Assembly: GCA_900110005.1 (NCBI GenBank)
Contig: FOCC01000006.1
Span: 1-64,000 of the forward strand
Direction of reading: 5' to 3'
DNA length: 64,000 nucleotides
Source of the DNA: Ligilactobacillus sp. WC1T17
GTDB lineage: Bacteria > Bacillota > Bacilli > Lactobacillales > Lactobacillaceae
Of the stretch, positions 14,972-24,237 are shown one piece after another (the stretch's first letter is position 1; each line of letters begins with the position of its first letter). A program made the position numbers and the translations under genes. The notes beneath the pieces are model-generated. The model made no database searches and was not told the origin of the DNA. It worked only from the letters and a program-made list of their open reading frames with translations.

Positions 14972-16340
14972 CGATGAAAGTTTACAAAGGCAAAAAAAAA
15001 TTGTCGAAATTTTAAATATGCTCCATCAAGGCGGCGACTTTGATGAAGCCAAAAAAATTTTCAACGACACCTTTGATTCCGTAGATGTCTCCGAAATCAC
15101 TTCCGCTGAACGACAACTGATTGCCAACGGGTTAAATCCGCAAGAGATTAAAAATCTCTGCAACGTCCATGCTGCCGTTTTCAAGGGCTCTATTTCAAAC
15201 GACAGCGCAACACCAGCCTTACAAAAACCTGGTCATCCAGTAGCAACGATGAAATTAGAAAATCTGATTATCTCGTCTTTGATTGATGATGAGCTTTTGC
15301 CAGTATTAAAGAAATGGCAGCAAGATGGTAAAAATGAAAGCTACCTCACCCGCATGCGCAAAGCTTTAGCCGACTTGGCCACCATCGACAAACACTATAC
15401 TAGAAAAGAAAATACCCTCTTTCCTTTAATGGATAAATACGGTATCACTGCACCGCCGCAAGTAATGTGGGGCGTCGATGATAAGATTAGAGGCTTAATT
15501 AAGCACGCCAACCAACTGGTTAAGCAAGATCCCCTGCCTGATAAATATGAGATTGAAACCGCCATCGAAGCTGCCTGCAAAGAAGTTACCGAGATGATTT
15601 TTAAAGAAGAAGCCATCATGATTCCAATGCTCGATGAAGTAGCAACCTCACTTGACTGGCAAATGGTCCGCGAAGATGAGGAAAATATGGAATATACTTT
15701 AATTCCTAAACCTATCATGTGGAAGCCGACTACAGCTGAAATTGAAGCTGATAAAAACAAAGATTCTTCTGAAATCGCCAAGGAATTAAACAAGATGGCA
15801 CAAAATCTAGCCGCCAACCAAAACCTGACTGCAGAAGAAACAGTACCTTATAAAAAAGACCCCGCGTTAGCCGCCGGAGCCCAAGATTTGGCTCAAGCCC
15901 AACTGATTTTGCCAGATTTATCGCAAGCGGCGGTTTCCTTCACCTCAGGCGGAAAATTGTCGCCTATCGAAATCGAAGCGATTTTGCGGGCTTTACCGCT
16001 TGAATTAACGTTTGTCGATAAAAATGACAACGTTAAATGGTTCACCGGCAATCCTAATCCAATTTTTCCACGCACTAAAAGTGTCTTAGGCCGGTCCGTC
16101 TTCAATTGTCATCCGCCTAAAGCCTTACCCCAAGTCAAAAAAATTTTTGCCGACTTTCACGCCGGCAAAGAAACGGTGGTCACCCGCTGGTTTAACCTGC
16201 ATGATGAAAAATTCATCTACATCCAATACATGGCCATTAAAGATAGCCAAGGCAATTACTTAGGCTGTCTGGAATCGGTACAGGATATCAAGCCATTACG
16301 CGAACTAGATGGTGAAATGCGCCGTCCTAACCAAAAATAA
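14961..16340 (+). CDS. DUF438-hemerythrin-PAS protein
   Basis: The TTG start at 14961 follows GAGGTG by six bases. Of 459 residues, about 10-75 are DUF438, about 95-225 form a hemerythrin-like HHE bundle (DKHYTRKENTLFP and FKEEAIMIPML supply His/Glu iron ligands), and about 330-450 form a PAS domain (LTFVDKNDNVKWF, GRSVFNCHPPKALPQV). Such proteins probably sense oxygen, NO or redox state through a di-iron site and the PAS pocket. It sits between the DUF1858 gene and a nitroreductase. It is cytoplasmic with no output domain, so it may act by protein-protein contact. Confidence 0.88.
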   Translation: MTTNDESLQRQKKIVEILNMLHQGGDFDEAKKIFNDTFDSVDVSEITSAERQLIANGLNPQEIKNLCNVHAAVFKGSISNDSATPALQKPGHPVATMKLENLIISSLIDDELLPVLKKWQQDGKNESYLTRMRKALADLATIDKHYTRKENTLFPLMDKYGITAPPQVMWGVDDKIRGLIKHANQLVKQDPLPDKYEIETAIEAACKEVTEMIFKEEAIMIPMLDEVATSLDWQMVREDEENMEYTLIPKPIMWKPTTAEIEADKNKDSSEIAKELNKMAQNLAANQNLTAEETVPYKKDPALAAGAQDLAQAQLILPDLSQAAVSFTSGGKLSPIEIEAILRALPLELTFVDKNDNVKWFTGNPNPIFPRTKSVLGRSVFNCHPPKALPQVKKIFADFHAGKETVVTRWFNLHDEKFIYIQYMAIKDSQGNYLGCLESVQDIKPLRELDGEMRRPNQK

Positions 16341-16351
16341 GAGGTGTTTTC

Positions 16352-17023
16352 ATGGAAAAAAATGCAATTAAAGAAGCTTTGCTCACTGGAGCCCACTTCA
16401 GACGAGCTATTCGCGAATATACCGACCAAAAAATTACTAATGCCGACCTTGATTATATTTTAGAAATCGGCCGCATGAGTCCTTCTTCAGTCGGTCTTTT
16501 AGACTGGCGTATTTTGGTCTTTAATGATGGGCAAAGTTGGAATGAAATTAGAAAACATGCTTGGGGAGCTCAAAAGTCAATCGAACATGCCGCTGATACT
16601 TTCATCGTCTTTGTAGCCCGCAAAGATGTCCGCTACGACGAATTGCTGACCCAAAATATTAAAGACCGTCACCTAGATCCTGCAGTTGAAGCTAAGGTTT
16701 TAAATAACTACCAAAAATTTCAATTAAATGATATGGAGATTCCCCAAAATGACCGGCTAGGCTTTTTTGACTGGGCTGCTAAGCAAACCTACCTTGCTTT
16801 AGGAGCAATGATGACTGCTGCTTCAGCCATCGGAATTGATTCTTGTCCGATTGAGGGCTTCAACCGTAAAGAAGTCAATGAAATTTTAACGCAGCAGCAT
16901 TTAATTGACCCGCAAAAAGAAAGTGCAGCTGTGATGCTATCCTTGGGCTACCGCTTAAAAGACCCTAAACGCCCGCAAGTTAAACTATCTAAAACTGATT
17001 TTGCTAAATTTATTAATGATTAA
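16352..17023 (+). CDS. Nitroreductase-family NAD(P)H-dependent oxidoreductase
   Basis: This 223-aa, FMN-binding nitroreductase-fold enzyme of the NfsB type begins after GAGGTG, 12 bases from the DUF438 stop, and closes the operon. The FMN phosphate-binding stretch is FRRAIREYTD (17-26), followed by MSPSSVGLLDWR and, near the C-terminus, GIDSCPIEGF. It would reduce quinones, nitro compounds or flavins in the cytoplasm. Being co-transcribed with DUF59, DUF1858 and DUF438-hemerythrin genes suggests a shared redox-stress role. Length is normal for the family and no damage is seen. Confidence 0.9.
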   Translation: MEKNAIKEALLTGAHFRRAIREYTDQKITNADLDYILEIGRMSPSSVGLLDWRILVFNDGQSWNEIRKHAWGAQKSIEHAADTFIVFVARKDVRYDELLTQNIKDRHLDPAVEAKVLNNYQKFQLNDMEIPQNDRLGFFDWAAKQTYLALGAMMTAASAIGIDSCPIEGFNRKEVNEILTQQHLIDPQKESAAVMLSLGYRLKDPKRPQVKLSKTDFAKFIND

Positions 17024-17103
17024 CTAGGCCGTCATTATTAATAACCTGCTTGATGAAATAGCAAAGCATTATCAATGAATAGGCATTGCTTTTTAAATGA
17101 CTT

Positions 17104-17352
17104 GGCAAAATTCAGACCAAAATTTCCGCTGGCCCTGCAAAAAAAGTTGCTAGTGACCTGCAATGGGAAATTCCTGATGTTGTCATGGTCGGACCGCAAG
17201 TCAAATTTATGGTCCCCCGCCTAAAAGAAAGCCTCAAAGACAAGGCTAAAGACGGCGGTGATATTCCCGTCGAAATCATTGATGCACTCGATTACGGTCG
17301 TTTAAACGGCTCAACTGTGCTCAAAAGAGCTTTAGAACTGGCTGCAAAATAA
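17104..17352 (+). pseudogene. PTS cellobiose/lactose EIIB remnant
   Basis: The reading frame from 17104 to the TAA at 17350 encodes the middle and end of a Lac/Chb-type EIIB: DVVMVGPQVKFMVPRL, then PVEIIDALDYGRLNGSTVLKRAL. The N-terminal strand and P-loop with the phosphorylated cysteine are missing, and no start codon with a ribosome binding site is present. It cannot function in phosphotransfer. No EIIA or EIIC gene is nearby. Confidence 0.8.
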
Positions 17353-17383
17353 AAAAAGATCACATCGCTTGTGATCTTTTTTT
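17351..17383 (+). terminator. Terminator after the EIIB remnant
   Basis: AAGATCACA pairs with TGTGATCTT around a five-base loop, followed by seven T. Confidence 0.9.
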
Positions 17384-17480
17384 ATGCATTTAACGCATAG
17401 TATAATACGCCATAATTACTGTTGCCAGCTGCTTTTTTTCGTATACTACAGTCATAAATTATAAAAAAGAAGCGATTTAC

Positions 17481-17751
17481 ATGACAACATACGCAATTTT
17501 AGCAGCTACCGGCCAAATCGGAAACATGACAACTTAATACCTCTTAGATTCAAGCGATGCCAACTTGGTCTTATTCGGCCACAACGTCTTAAAACGCCTG
17601 CAAACTTTTTCAAATAATCGGGTTAGTTTTGTTGATGGCGACTTGAAAAATAAAGTGGACTTAACCAAAGCTATCAGGGGGACGATGCCGTCTTTGTAGC
17701 CTTTGTGGCTGGCTGACCCGGATATTGTTAAGCCTTTAATCAAGGTCATGG
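17481..17751 (+). pseudogene. NAD(P)-binding (NmrA/SDR-like) gene, decayed
   Basis: From ATG 17481 the product opens with TYAILAATGQIG, the Rossmann glycine motif of atypical short-chain dehydrogenases. An in-frame TAA occurs at codon 19 (17535). The frame continues with VLFGHNVLKRL and VSFVDGDL until a shift near 17677, after which DDAVFVAFVAG appears in another frame and ends at a TGA. The C-terminal two-thirds are missing. Confidence 0.8.
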
Positions 17752-18021
17752 ATTGTCACAGAAAATGGCGGCTCTGCGGCGCCGAAGAGGACGGCTGCTG
17801 TTTTAGCCAAGGCAGCAGAAAGCGGGCAAGGCTTTAATATCTATGCCGGAGTCGGCTCAATGGATTCCACCGGTTACTCCATGACTCCGCAGATAAGGGC
17901 TATGAGAAAGCTTGAGGTTTTTGAAAATAAGCTTTCCTATCATACCGTTTCCGGTGCAGGTCATGACATGACTGCCGTCAAAAAAACACTTGGATTCTAT
18001 GCAGACCGTTTTTTTAAATAA
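17752..18021 (+). pseudogene. Alpha/beta hydrolase (esterase) C-terminal fragment
   Basis: An 89-codon open frame without a start ends at the TAA at 18019. It encodes the C-terminal part of an esterase-type hydrolase: NIYAGVGSMDSTGYSMTPQI, then YHTVSGAGHDMTAVK, which carries the expected catalytic histidine, and ends FYADRFFK. The nucleophile region is gone. It directly abuts the decayed NAD(P)-binding gene. Confidence 0.7.
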
Positions 18022-18025
18022 CATG

Positions 18026-18063
18026 AAAAAGGACCTCTATTACAACCGCAATAGAGGCCCTTT
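18026..18063 (+). terminator. Terminator after the esterase fragment
   Basis: CCTCTATT and AATAGAGG form an 8-bp stem, extended by AAAGG/CCTTT beyond an internal mismatch. Confidence 0.8.
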
Positions 18064-18212
18064 GCTTAAATTGAGCCTGCAGGATGTATGCTTAATCTTT
18101 TTAGCTACTTCGTAACCATGGTTTTTACTTTAAAATTTCGAAATAAAAAACGTTTTCTCAAACATTTTAATTTTCTGTTATAATGAATGTATTAAATCTA
18201 AGAGGTGATCAA

Positions 18213-19235
18213 ATGCTTAATATTGCTTACATTGGCAACGGTAAAAGTACTAACCGCTACCATGTGCCCTTTGCTTTAAAAAATGGTCGGTTTAACATTA
18301 AAACTATCTTTTCACGCCACAATGATTCTCCATGGCCTAAGTTAGCCAAAGTAACTTATACGAATAATTTAGATGATATTTTCAATGATCAAGAGCTTGG
18401 TTTAGTCGTCGTTACAACTCCTAGCGCTTTTCACTATGACTATGCCAAAAAATGCTTAGAACATAATAAAAATGTTTTAGTTGAAAAACCCTTTACCCAA
18501 ACGGTCGCTCAAGCACAAGAACTCTTCGATTTAGCTAAACAAAAGGGGCTTTTTATCCAAGCTTATCAAAACCGGCGCTTTGACAGCGATTTTTTGACAG
18601 TCCAAAAAGTTATTGAGTCAAATAAGTTAGGTCAACTCATTGAAGTGGAAAATAATTATGACTACTTTAGGCCTGAAGTACCAGCTAACCAACAATCTTT
18701 AACCTGGGAAAATAGTTTCTTATATACCCATGCTTGCCACACGGTTGACCAAATTATCAGCTATTTTGGCAAGCCGCACAAAGTCAGCTATGATGTTCGA
18801 CAAATTTTAGGTAAGGGCCGGATGAACGATTTATTCGACTTGGATTTTTACTATGACAATCCTTTAAAAGTGTCCATTAAATCCAGCTATTTTAGACTAA
18901 CCAAACGTCCCAGCTTTGCTCTTTATGGCACCAAAGGTTCTTTTATTAAAGTTACTGAAGATAAACAAGAACAAGATTTAAAGCATTTTTATCTGCCTAG
19001 CCCAGATCATCCTGATTTTGGTTTAGATAAACCGGAAGATTATGGCATTTTAACTTATATGGACGCTGACAATCACTATCATCAGGAAAAAATTACCACT
19101 GTTTCCGGTGATTATAGTCGTTTTTATGAAGGAATCTATCAAAGTCTTGTCAACCATCGGCCTAAGTTAGTCAGCGATGAACAAACGCTGGCCCAAATCG
19201 AAATTTTAGCTAAAGGCTACTCGCTACTGCAATAA
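18213..19235 (+). CDS. Gfo/Idh/MocA family oxidoreductase
   Basis: The start at 18213 is supported by GAGGTGA (18202-18208); a frame opening 30 bases earlier lacks a site. The 340-aa NAD(P)-dependent dehydrogenase has an N-terminal Rossmann fold (NIAYIGNGKSTNRYH), the family motif VEKPF near residue 98, and a C-terminal alpha/beta domain with HACHTVDQIISYFG carrying the usual active-site histidine. These enzymes oxidise sugars, inositols or related polyols in the cytoplasm. The gene is intact and alone between decayed genes. The substrate is unknown. Confidence 0.9.
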   Translation: MLNIAYIGNGKSTNRYHVPFALKNGRFNIKTIFSRHNDSPWPKLAKVTYTNNLDDIFNDQELGLVVVTTPSAFHYDYAKKCLEHNKNVLVEKPFTQTVAQAQELFDLAKQKGLFIQAYQNRRFDSDFLTVQKVIESNKLGQLIEVENNYDYFRPEVPANQQSLTWENSFLYTHACHTVDQIISYFGKPHKVSYDVRQILGKGRMNDLFDLDFYYDNPLKVSIKSSYFRLTKRPSFALYGTKGSFIKVTEDKQEQDLKHFYLPSPDHPDFGLDKPEDYGILTYMDADNHYHQEKITTVSGDYSRFYEGIYQSLVNHRPKLVSDEQTLAQIEILAKGYSLLQ

Positions 19236-19317
19236 ATTTATGAATTTTAGCCATTCTTACCTTTTGGGTTTTCATTTTTAGGGTATATTTGCTGTCAGCA
19301 CCCTTTTTAAATAATTA

Positions 19318-19807
19318 ACCACTTAACCGTAATCTACCCGTAACTAATGAAAATTTTAATCTACGCGATGTGTTTAAAATTATTTATGAGCTTTGCTTAC
19401 AGCTGGTTTATGTCGGCGTAGCCTATACCACTTTAGATTGGTTTCGCCATCAAAAAGCTGATTTTTCCGCTCCTAAGCAGATGTTTAGCGCTTTTAAGCC
19501 TAAAATTTGGTTTAATATCGTCATGATTAACATTTTAACCGACGTTTAGCGCCTGCTTTGGACCTTGCTTTTAATAGTCCCTGGTATTGTCAAATACCTG
19601 GCCTATTCACAAGCCTATTTTATTTATAAAAATCAGCCTAAGCTAACCCCCAACCAATGTACTGAAGCTAGTCAAGAATTGGTGGATGGTCATAAAAGAG
19701 AACTTTTATTGCTAAAATTAAGTTTTCTGGGCTGGTTTCTTTTAAGTTTAGTCACGTTAGGTTTGGGTTTTATCTGGATCATTTTATTACAATGGGACAA
19801 TGGCTAA
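19318..19807 (+). pseudogene. DUF975 membrane protein, decayed
   Basis: One frame runs from about 19318 to the stop at 19805 with a single in-frame TAG at 19547. It encodes DUF975-type membrane segments: VFKIIYELCLQLVYVG, WTLLLIVPGIVKYLAYSQAY, then a cytoplasmic DGHKRELLLLKLSFLGWFLL and a final hydrophobic helix. The N-terminal part and a start codon are missing. The downstream half alone is open (19565-19807) but would be an incomplete protein. Confidence 0.8.
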
Positions 19808-19839
19808 TTACTACAATCATTTAACCAAGAAATAGATGT

Positions 19840-19867
19840 AAACTGCTGCATTAGCGGCAGTTTTTTT
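19840..19867 (+). terminator. Terminator after the DUF975 remnant
   Basis: AACTGC/GCAGTT stem followed by seven T. Confidence 0.75.
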
Positions 19868-19871
19868 GTAC

Positions 19872-19899
19872 AAAAAAAGAGCCTTCATAAAGAAGGCTC
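19872..19899 (-). terminator. Terminator of the pfkA-pyk operon
   Basis: On the minus strand GAGCCTTC pairs with GAAGGCTC and is followed by seven T. Confidence 0.92.
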
Positions 19900-19948
19900 C
19901 AAGCGCCGGTAAAATCCGGATCTTTACTCAACGCTCAATTATTTTTGA

Positions 19949-21709
19949 TTAAAGTGCGTTTGATGCACCATGGTAAACAATACCACGACGTGAATCAACA
20001 GTTACCACTTCGCCATCAGCAATAAGTGATGTAGCGTTCTTAGCACCAACGATAACAGGAATACCCATTGAGATACCAACAACAGCTGCATGTGATGTTA
20101 AACCGCCGTTTTCAACAATCAATGCTGAAGACTTTTCGATAGCTGGCAAGTAATCCTTGTCTGTTGTAGATGTAACAAGGATACCGCCTTCGATAGCTTT
20201 CTTGTTTGCTTCATCAGCAGATGTAGCAACAACTGTCTTACCGATAACTGTTTCATCGCCAACACCTTGGCCTTCAACAAGCTTTGAACCGATAAGTTGA
20301 ATCTTCATAACGTTGGTTGTACCTTTTTCGCCAACAGGAACACCGGCTGTGATTAAGATCAAGTCGCCTTCCTTAGCAAAGCCAGCCTTCTTAGCTTCTT
20401 CTGTAGCTAAGCTGAACATTTCATCAGTAGAAGCTGGTGTTTCAGCAACAACTGGGTAAACGCCCCAATTGATAGAAAGGCCACGACGAGTACGTTCGTC
20501 AAATGTAACAGCCAAGATGTTTGCATCTGGACGGTACTTGGAAATCATACGTGCTGTATGACCTGACTTAGTAGCAGCAACGATTGTCTTGATGTTCAAG
20601 TTGTTTGCTGTTTCAGCAACGGCACGGCCGATTGCTTCAGTAACGTCTGTCTTGTCAAAGTCATTAAGTGAGAATGACTTGTGTTGACGCAAAGCATTTT
20701 CAGCCTTAACGTCGATACGAGCCATAGTAGCAACAGCTTCTACAGGGTAGTCACCGTTTGCAGATTCACCAGAAAGCATTGTTGCATCAGTACCATCAAA
20801 GACAGCGTTAGCAACGTCAGATGCTTCGGCACGTGTAGGACGTGGGTTTTCTTGCATTGAGTCAAGCATTTGTGTAGCTGTGATAACAGGAAGACCTAAA
20901 GCATTGCACTTCTTGATTAATGACTTTTGTACCAAAGGAACGTTTTCTGCTGGAATTTCAACACCCATGTCACCACGAGCAATCATCAAACCATCAGAAA
21001 CTTTCAAGATATCATCAATATTGTCGATACCTTCTTGTGATTCAATCTTAGGGAAGATTTGAACATGTTCCATGTGCTTTTCTTCCAAAAGTTCACGAAT
21101 ATCAAGCACGTCTTGTGGCTTACGAACGAATGAAGCAGCGATGAAGTTGATTTCATTGTCCAAACCAAAACGAATGTCGCTAGCATCTTTTTCAGTGATA
21201 CCAGGAAGGTTGATGGAAACGCCAGGTGCGTTAACACCCTTACGTGAACCAAGCACACCTTCGTTCAAGACTTTACATACCAATTCATGGTTAGCTTCGT
21301 CTTTCTTTTCAATTTGCATATCAATCAAACCATCATCAAAAAGAACGTGGCCGCCTTCATGAACGTCATCATACAAGCCTGGGTATGTTACAGCAATCTT
21401 TTCATGTGTACCTTCAATGCTGTCATCCATGGAAATACGTACTTCGTCGCCGATTTCAAACTTAATCTTGCCTTCTTTTTGAACAGTGGTACGGATTTCA
21501 GCACCCTTAGTATCAAGCATCTTACCAACCATCTTGCCAGTAATCTTTTCAGCTTGGCTAACAAGGTTCATACGACCCAAATGTTCTTCATGATCACCAT
21601 GAGAGAAGTTAAAACGGAATACGTTAGCGCCTGCTTCAATCAATTTTACAATTGTATCTAAATCAGAGCTAGCTGGTCCAAGTGTACTTACGATCTTGGT
21701 CTTTTTCAT
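19949..21709 (-). CDS. pyk: Pyruvate kinase with C-terminal PEP-utiliser domain
   Basis: It makes pyruvate and ATP from phosphoenolpyruvate and ADP, the last ATP-yielding glycolytic step. It opens with KKTIVSTLGPAS-like sequence (KTKIVSTLGPAS), carries the active-site block MIARGDMGVEIP and the K+/Mg2+ region, and has the alpha/beta C-terminal domain to ~475. Residues ~490-586 add the mobile PEP-utiliser domain (GGLTSHAAVVGISMGIPVIVG) found in Bacillus and lactobacilli, explaining the length of 586 aa. It lies 57 bases after pfkA and shares its transcript, ending at the strong terminator. Confidence 0.97.
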   Translation of the reverse strand: MKKTKIVSTLGPASSDLDTIVKLIEAGANVFRFNFSHGDHEEHLGRMNLVSQAEKITGKMVGKMLDTKGAEIRTTVQKEGKIKFEIGDEVRISMDDSIEGTHEKIAVTYPGLYDDVHEGGHVLFDDGLIDMQIEKKDEANHELVCKVLNEGVLGSRKGVNAPGVSINLPGITEKDASDIRFGLDNEINFIAASFVRKPQDVLDIRELLEEKHMEHVQIFPKIESQEGIDNIDDILKVSDGLMIARGDMGVEIPAENVPLVQKSLIKKCNALGLPVITATQMLDSMQENPRPTRAEASDVANAVFDGTDATMLSGESANGDYPVEAVATMARIDVKAENALRQHKSFSLNDFDKTDVTEAIGRAVAETANNLNIKTIVAATKSGHTARMISKYRPDANILAVTFDERTRRGLSINWGVYPVVAETPASTDEMFSLATEEAKKAGFAKEGDLILITAGVPVGEKGTTNVMKIQLIGSKLVEGQGVGDETVIGKTVVATSADEANKKAIEGGILVTSTTDKDYLPAIEKSSALIVENGGLTSHAAVVGISMGIPVIVGAKNATSLIADGEVVTVDSRRGIVYHGASNAL

Positions 21710-21766
21710 AAGTTGTTTATCTCCTTTAGTGTTACGATGTGATAAAAATTTACGCCATCAGGCGGA

Positions 21767-22732
21767 TTAGAAACGAAGACGGTCATTTAAGTCAGCTAAT
21801 GACAAGTCCGCCTTGTGTTTGTGGTTTTCCAACGTATCGATAATGTCATGTGCTTCTGGCTTGCCGTCGCGAATTCCAACAGCCAAACCACCCTTGCCTT
21901 CAAGCAAAAGCTGCACAGCATAATCACCTAATTGACTAGCTAAAACACGGTCCTTAGCAGTAGGAATACCGCCACGTTGTACGTGAGCCAAAGTTACAGC
22001 GCGTGAATCAAAGTCACCATACTTATCAAGTTCTTCCTTGAAAGCTTGTGCAGACATCACGCCTTCAGCTACGACAACTAAACCATTATCTTTGCCGTTT
22101 TTGCGGTTTTCAGTCAATTTATCGGCAATAGCCTTGATATCATATTCACGTTCTGGGATAACGATAGCATCTGCGTCTGCTGCAATCCCTGACCATAAAG
22201 CGATATCACCGGCGCCACGACCCATAACTTCAACAACAAAGACACGTTGGTGTGAACGTGCTGTATCATTAATACGGTCCAAAGCTTCAGTTGCAACGCT
22301 AACAGCAGTATCAAAGCCGATAGTAAAATCAGTACCTGGAATGTCATTGTCGATTGTGCCTGGAACACCGATTGAGTTAAAGCCATGCTTAGTTAATTTC
22401 ATGGCGCCATGGTATGAACCATCGCCACCAATAACAACCAAAGCATCAATGCCTAATTTCTTAAGCATTTCAATCGCCTTAAGCTGAGTTTCTTCTTCTG
22501 CAAATTCTGGGAAACGTGCAGAGCGAAGAATTGTGCCACCACGGTTGATAATTCCATCAAGATCTTTTAAAGAATCGATCTTGAAAACATTACCTTCGAC
22601 AAGTCCTTTATAACCAAGGTTGATACCATAGGCTTCAAGACCTGCATGCATTGCTGAGCGGGCAATAGCACGAACAGCGGCGTTCATACCTTGGGAGTCC
22701 CCACCACTAGTTAAAATACCAATGCGTTTCAT
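21767..22732 (-). CDS. pfkA: ATP-dependent 6-phosphofructokinase
   Basis: This 321-aa bacterial PFK phosphorylates fructose 6-phosphate, the committed glycolytic step. The ATP-binding glycines appear as ILTSGGDSQGMNAAVR (usually GGDAPGMN) and GGDGSYHGA. The catalytic PGTIDNDIPGTD is intact, as are MGRGAGDIA and the allosteric-site basic residues. It is the promoter-proximal gene of the pfkA-pyk operon and is preceded by a GAGGTGAAG ribosome binding site. Cytoplasmic tetramer by family. Confidence 0.97.
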   Translation of the reverse strand: MKRIGILTSGGDSQGMNAAVRAIARSAMHAGLEAYGINLGYKGLVEGNVFKIDSLKDLDGIINRGGTILRSARFPEFAEEETQLKAIEMLKKLGIDALVVIGGDGSYHGAMKLTKHGFNSIGVPGTIDNDIPGTDFTIGFDTAVSVATEALDRINDTARSHQRVFVVEVMGRGAGDIALWSGIAADADAIVIPEREYDIKAIADKLTENRKNGKDNGLVVVAEGVMSAQAFKEELDKYGDFDSRAVTLAHVQRGGIPTAKDRVLASQLGDYAVQLLLEGKGGLAVGIRDGKPEAHDIIDTLENHKHKADLSLADLNDRLRF

Positions 22733-23077
22733 TTCTTCACCTCAAGTAAAAATTCTGTAGTACTACATTCTCCAAAAACAATGGTATCACTTTTTTAAGG
22801 TTTTGTCTTGTTATTTAAGCAAAATTCATAAAAAAAGGATAATTATCTTTTTGGTAGCATTTTCGTAATGATTTTTTCGTAAAATTCCCTTAACATCAAA
22901 GCTAAGCCTTATCATGCATTATTTCACTCTAATCATAAATTTAAGCGGTTGCTTATATTCAGCTAGCTGCTATTTGCTAGTTAGAGAATAATATTCTCAT
23001 AAAACGAGACTTATATAAGCAAAAACACTTATTAATACTGATTTTATCAAGAAATTAAAGCAAAATTCACTTAAAGC
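22733..23077. other. AT-rich intergenic region upstream of pfkA
   Basis: No gene is supported. It should hold the pfkA-pyk promoter, but I could not fix one with confident -35/-10 spacing. A 15-bp palindrome, GAGAATA-A-TATTCTC (22984-22998), stands out as a possible operator. No catabolite-responsive element was recognised. Confidence 0.5.
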
Positions 23078-23107
23078 AAAAAAAGAGTTGAGAAAAAACT
23101 CAACTCT
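23078..23107 (-). terminator. Terminator of the rpsB-tsf operon
   Basis: GAGTTGAG and CTCAACTC form an 8-bp stem followed on the minus strand by seven T. Confidence 0.92.
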
Positions 23108-23115
23108 TCAAAAGT

Positions 23116-24141
23116 CTATTTAACTTGGCTCATAACTTCTTCAACAAAGTTATCGGCTTTCTTTTCGATACCATCACCAACTTCGTAGCGAACAAATTCT
23201 ACTACAGAAGCGTTAACTGATTCAAGGTATTCTTCAACTGTCTTGCTATCATCCATTACATAGAGTTGAGCAAGCAATGTGTATTCTTGATCAACCTTAG
23301 TGTTGTCAAGCATGAAGCGGCCCATCTTGCCTGGGATGATTTTGTCCCAAATCTTTTCAGGCTTGCCCTCAGCCTTCAATTCAGCCTTGATATCTTCCTT
23401 AGCTTGTGCTAAAACTTCGTCAGTAATTTGTGCCTTTGAACCAAACTTCAAGTGTGGCAATGCTGGCTTGTTAACCAAAGCACGTGATTCGTTATCTTGG
23501 TCAATCTTGTGGTTCAATTGAGCCAATTCTTCATGAACAAAAGCTGGATCTAAGTCTTTGTATGACAATACAGATGGCTTCATAGCAGCAATGTGCATTG
23601 AGATTTGCTTAGCCAAAGTTTCGTCGCCGCCTTCAAGCACAGTGATAACACCGATACGGCCACCATTGTGTTGGTATGCGCCAAAGTGTTGTGCATCTGT
23701 CTTTTCAACAACAGCAAAACGACGGAAAGAAATCTTTTCACCGATAGTTGCAGTTGCTGAAACATAAGCAGCTTCCAAAGTTTCACCAGAAGGCATTGTC
23801 AAAGCCAAAGCTTCTTCGTGGTTAGCTGGCTTGCCTTTAGCAATAACTTCAGCAGTTGTCTTAACTAAGTCTTTAAATTGTGCGTTTTGCGCAACGAAGT
23901 CTGTTTCAGAGTTAACTTCAACAACAGCAGCAACGTTACCGTCAACGTAGATACCTGTCAAACCTTCAGCAGCGATACGGTCAGCTTTCTTAGCTGCCTT
24001 TGCCATCCCTTTTTCATGTAAGAATTCGATAGCCTTGTCCATGTCGCCTTCAGTTTCAACAAGGGCCTTCTTAGCGTCCATAACGCCGGCGCCAGTCTTT
24101 TCACGCAATTCTTTTACTTGAGCAGCAGTGATTTTTGCCAT
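23116..24141 (-). CDS. tsf: Elongation factor Ts
   Basis: EF-Ts regenerates EF-Tu-GTP by nucleotide exchange. The N-terminal UBA-like domain and TDFVAQN motif ([15 protein letters not shown], about residues 78-92) are clear, as is the C-terminal [13 protein letters not shown]. At 341 aa it is about 50 residues longer than most EF-Ts because of an extra segment at roughly 215-275 ([20 protein letters not shown] and following), as also seen in streptococci. It is the second gene of rpsB-tsf and lies beyond a hairpin (24174-24227) that probably lets part of the transcription through. Confidence 0.97.
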   Translation of the reverse strand: MAKITAAQVKELREKTGAGVMDAKKALVETEGDMDKAIEFLHEKGMAKAAKKADRIAAEGLTGIYVDGNVAAVVEVNSETDFVAQNAQFKDLVKTTAEVIAKGKPANHEEALALTMPSGETLEAAYVSATATIGEKISFRRFAVVEKTDAQHFGAYQHNGGRIGVITVLEGGDETLAKQISMHIAAMKPSVLSYKDLDPAFVHEELAQLNHKIDQDNESRALVNKPALPHLKFGSKAQITDEVLAQAKEDIKAELKAEGKPEKIWDKIIPGKMGRFMLDNTKVDQEYTLLAQLYVMDDSKTVEEYLESVNASVVEFVRYEVGDGIEKKADNFVEEVMSQVK

Positions 24142-24173
24142 GATAAATGGCCTCCTTAAATAAGATTTATTTT

Positions 24174-24227
24174 AAAAAAGGCTATCCCAAGACTTGAGGC
24201 TTAAATACCCTCATCTGAGACAGCCTA
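24174..24227 (-). terminator. Hairpin between rpsB and tsf
   Basis: On the minus strand a long imperfect stem (AGGCTGTCTCA...TGGGATAGCCT with an inner GAGG/CCTC) runs into six T. It would lower tsf expression relative to rpsB, or act in RNA processing. Confidence 0.75.
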
Positions 24228-24237
24228 AGTTTATTAA

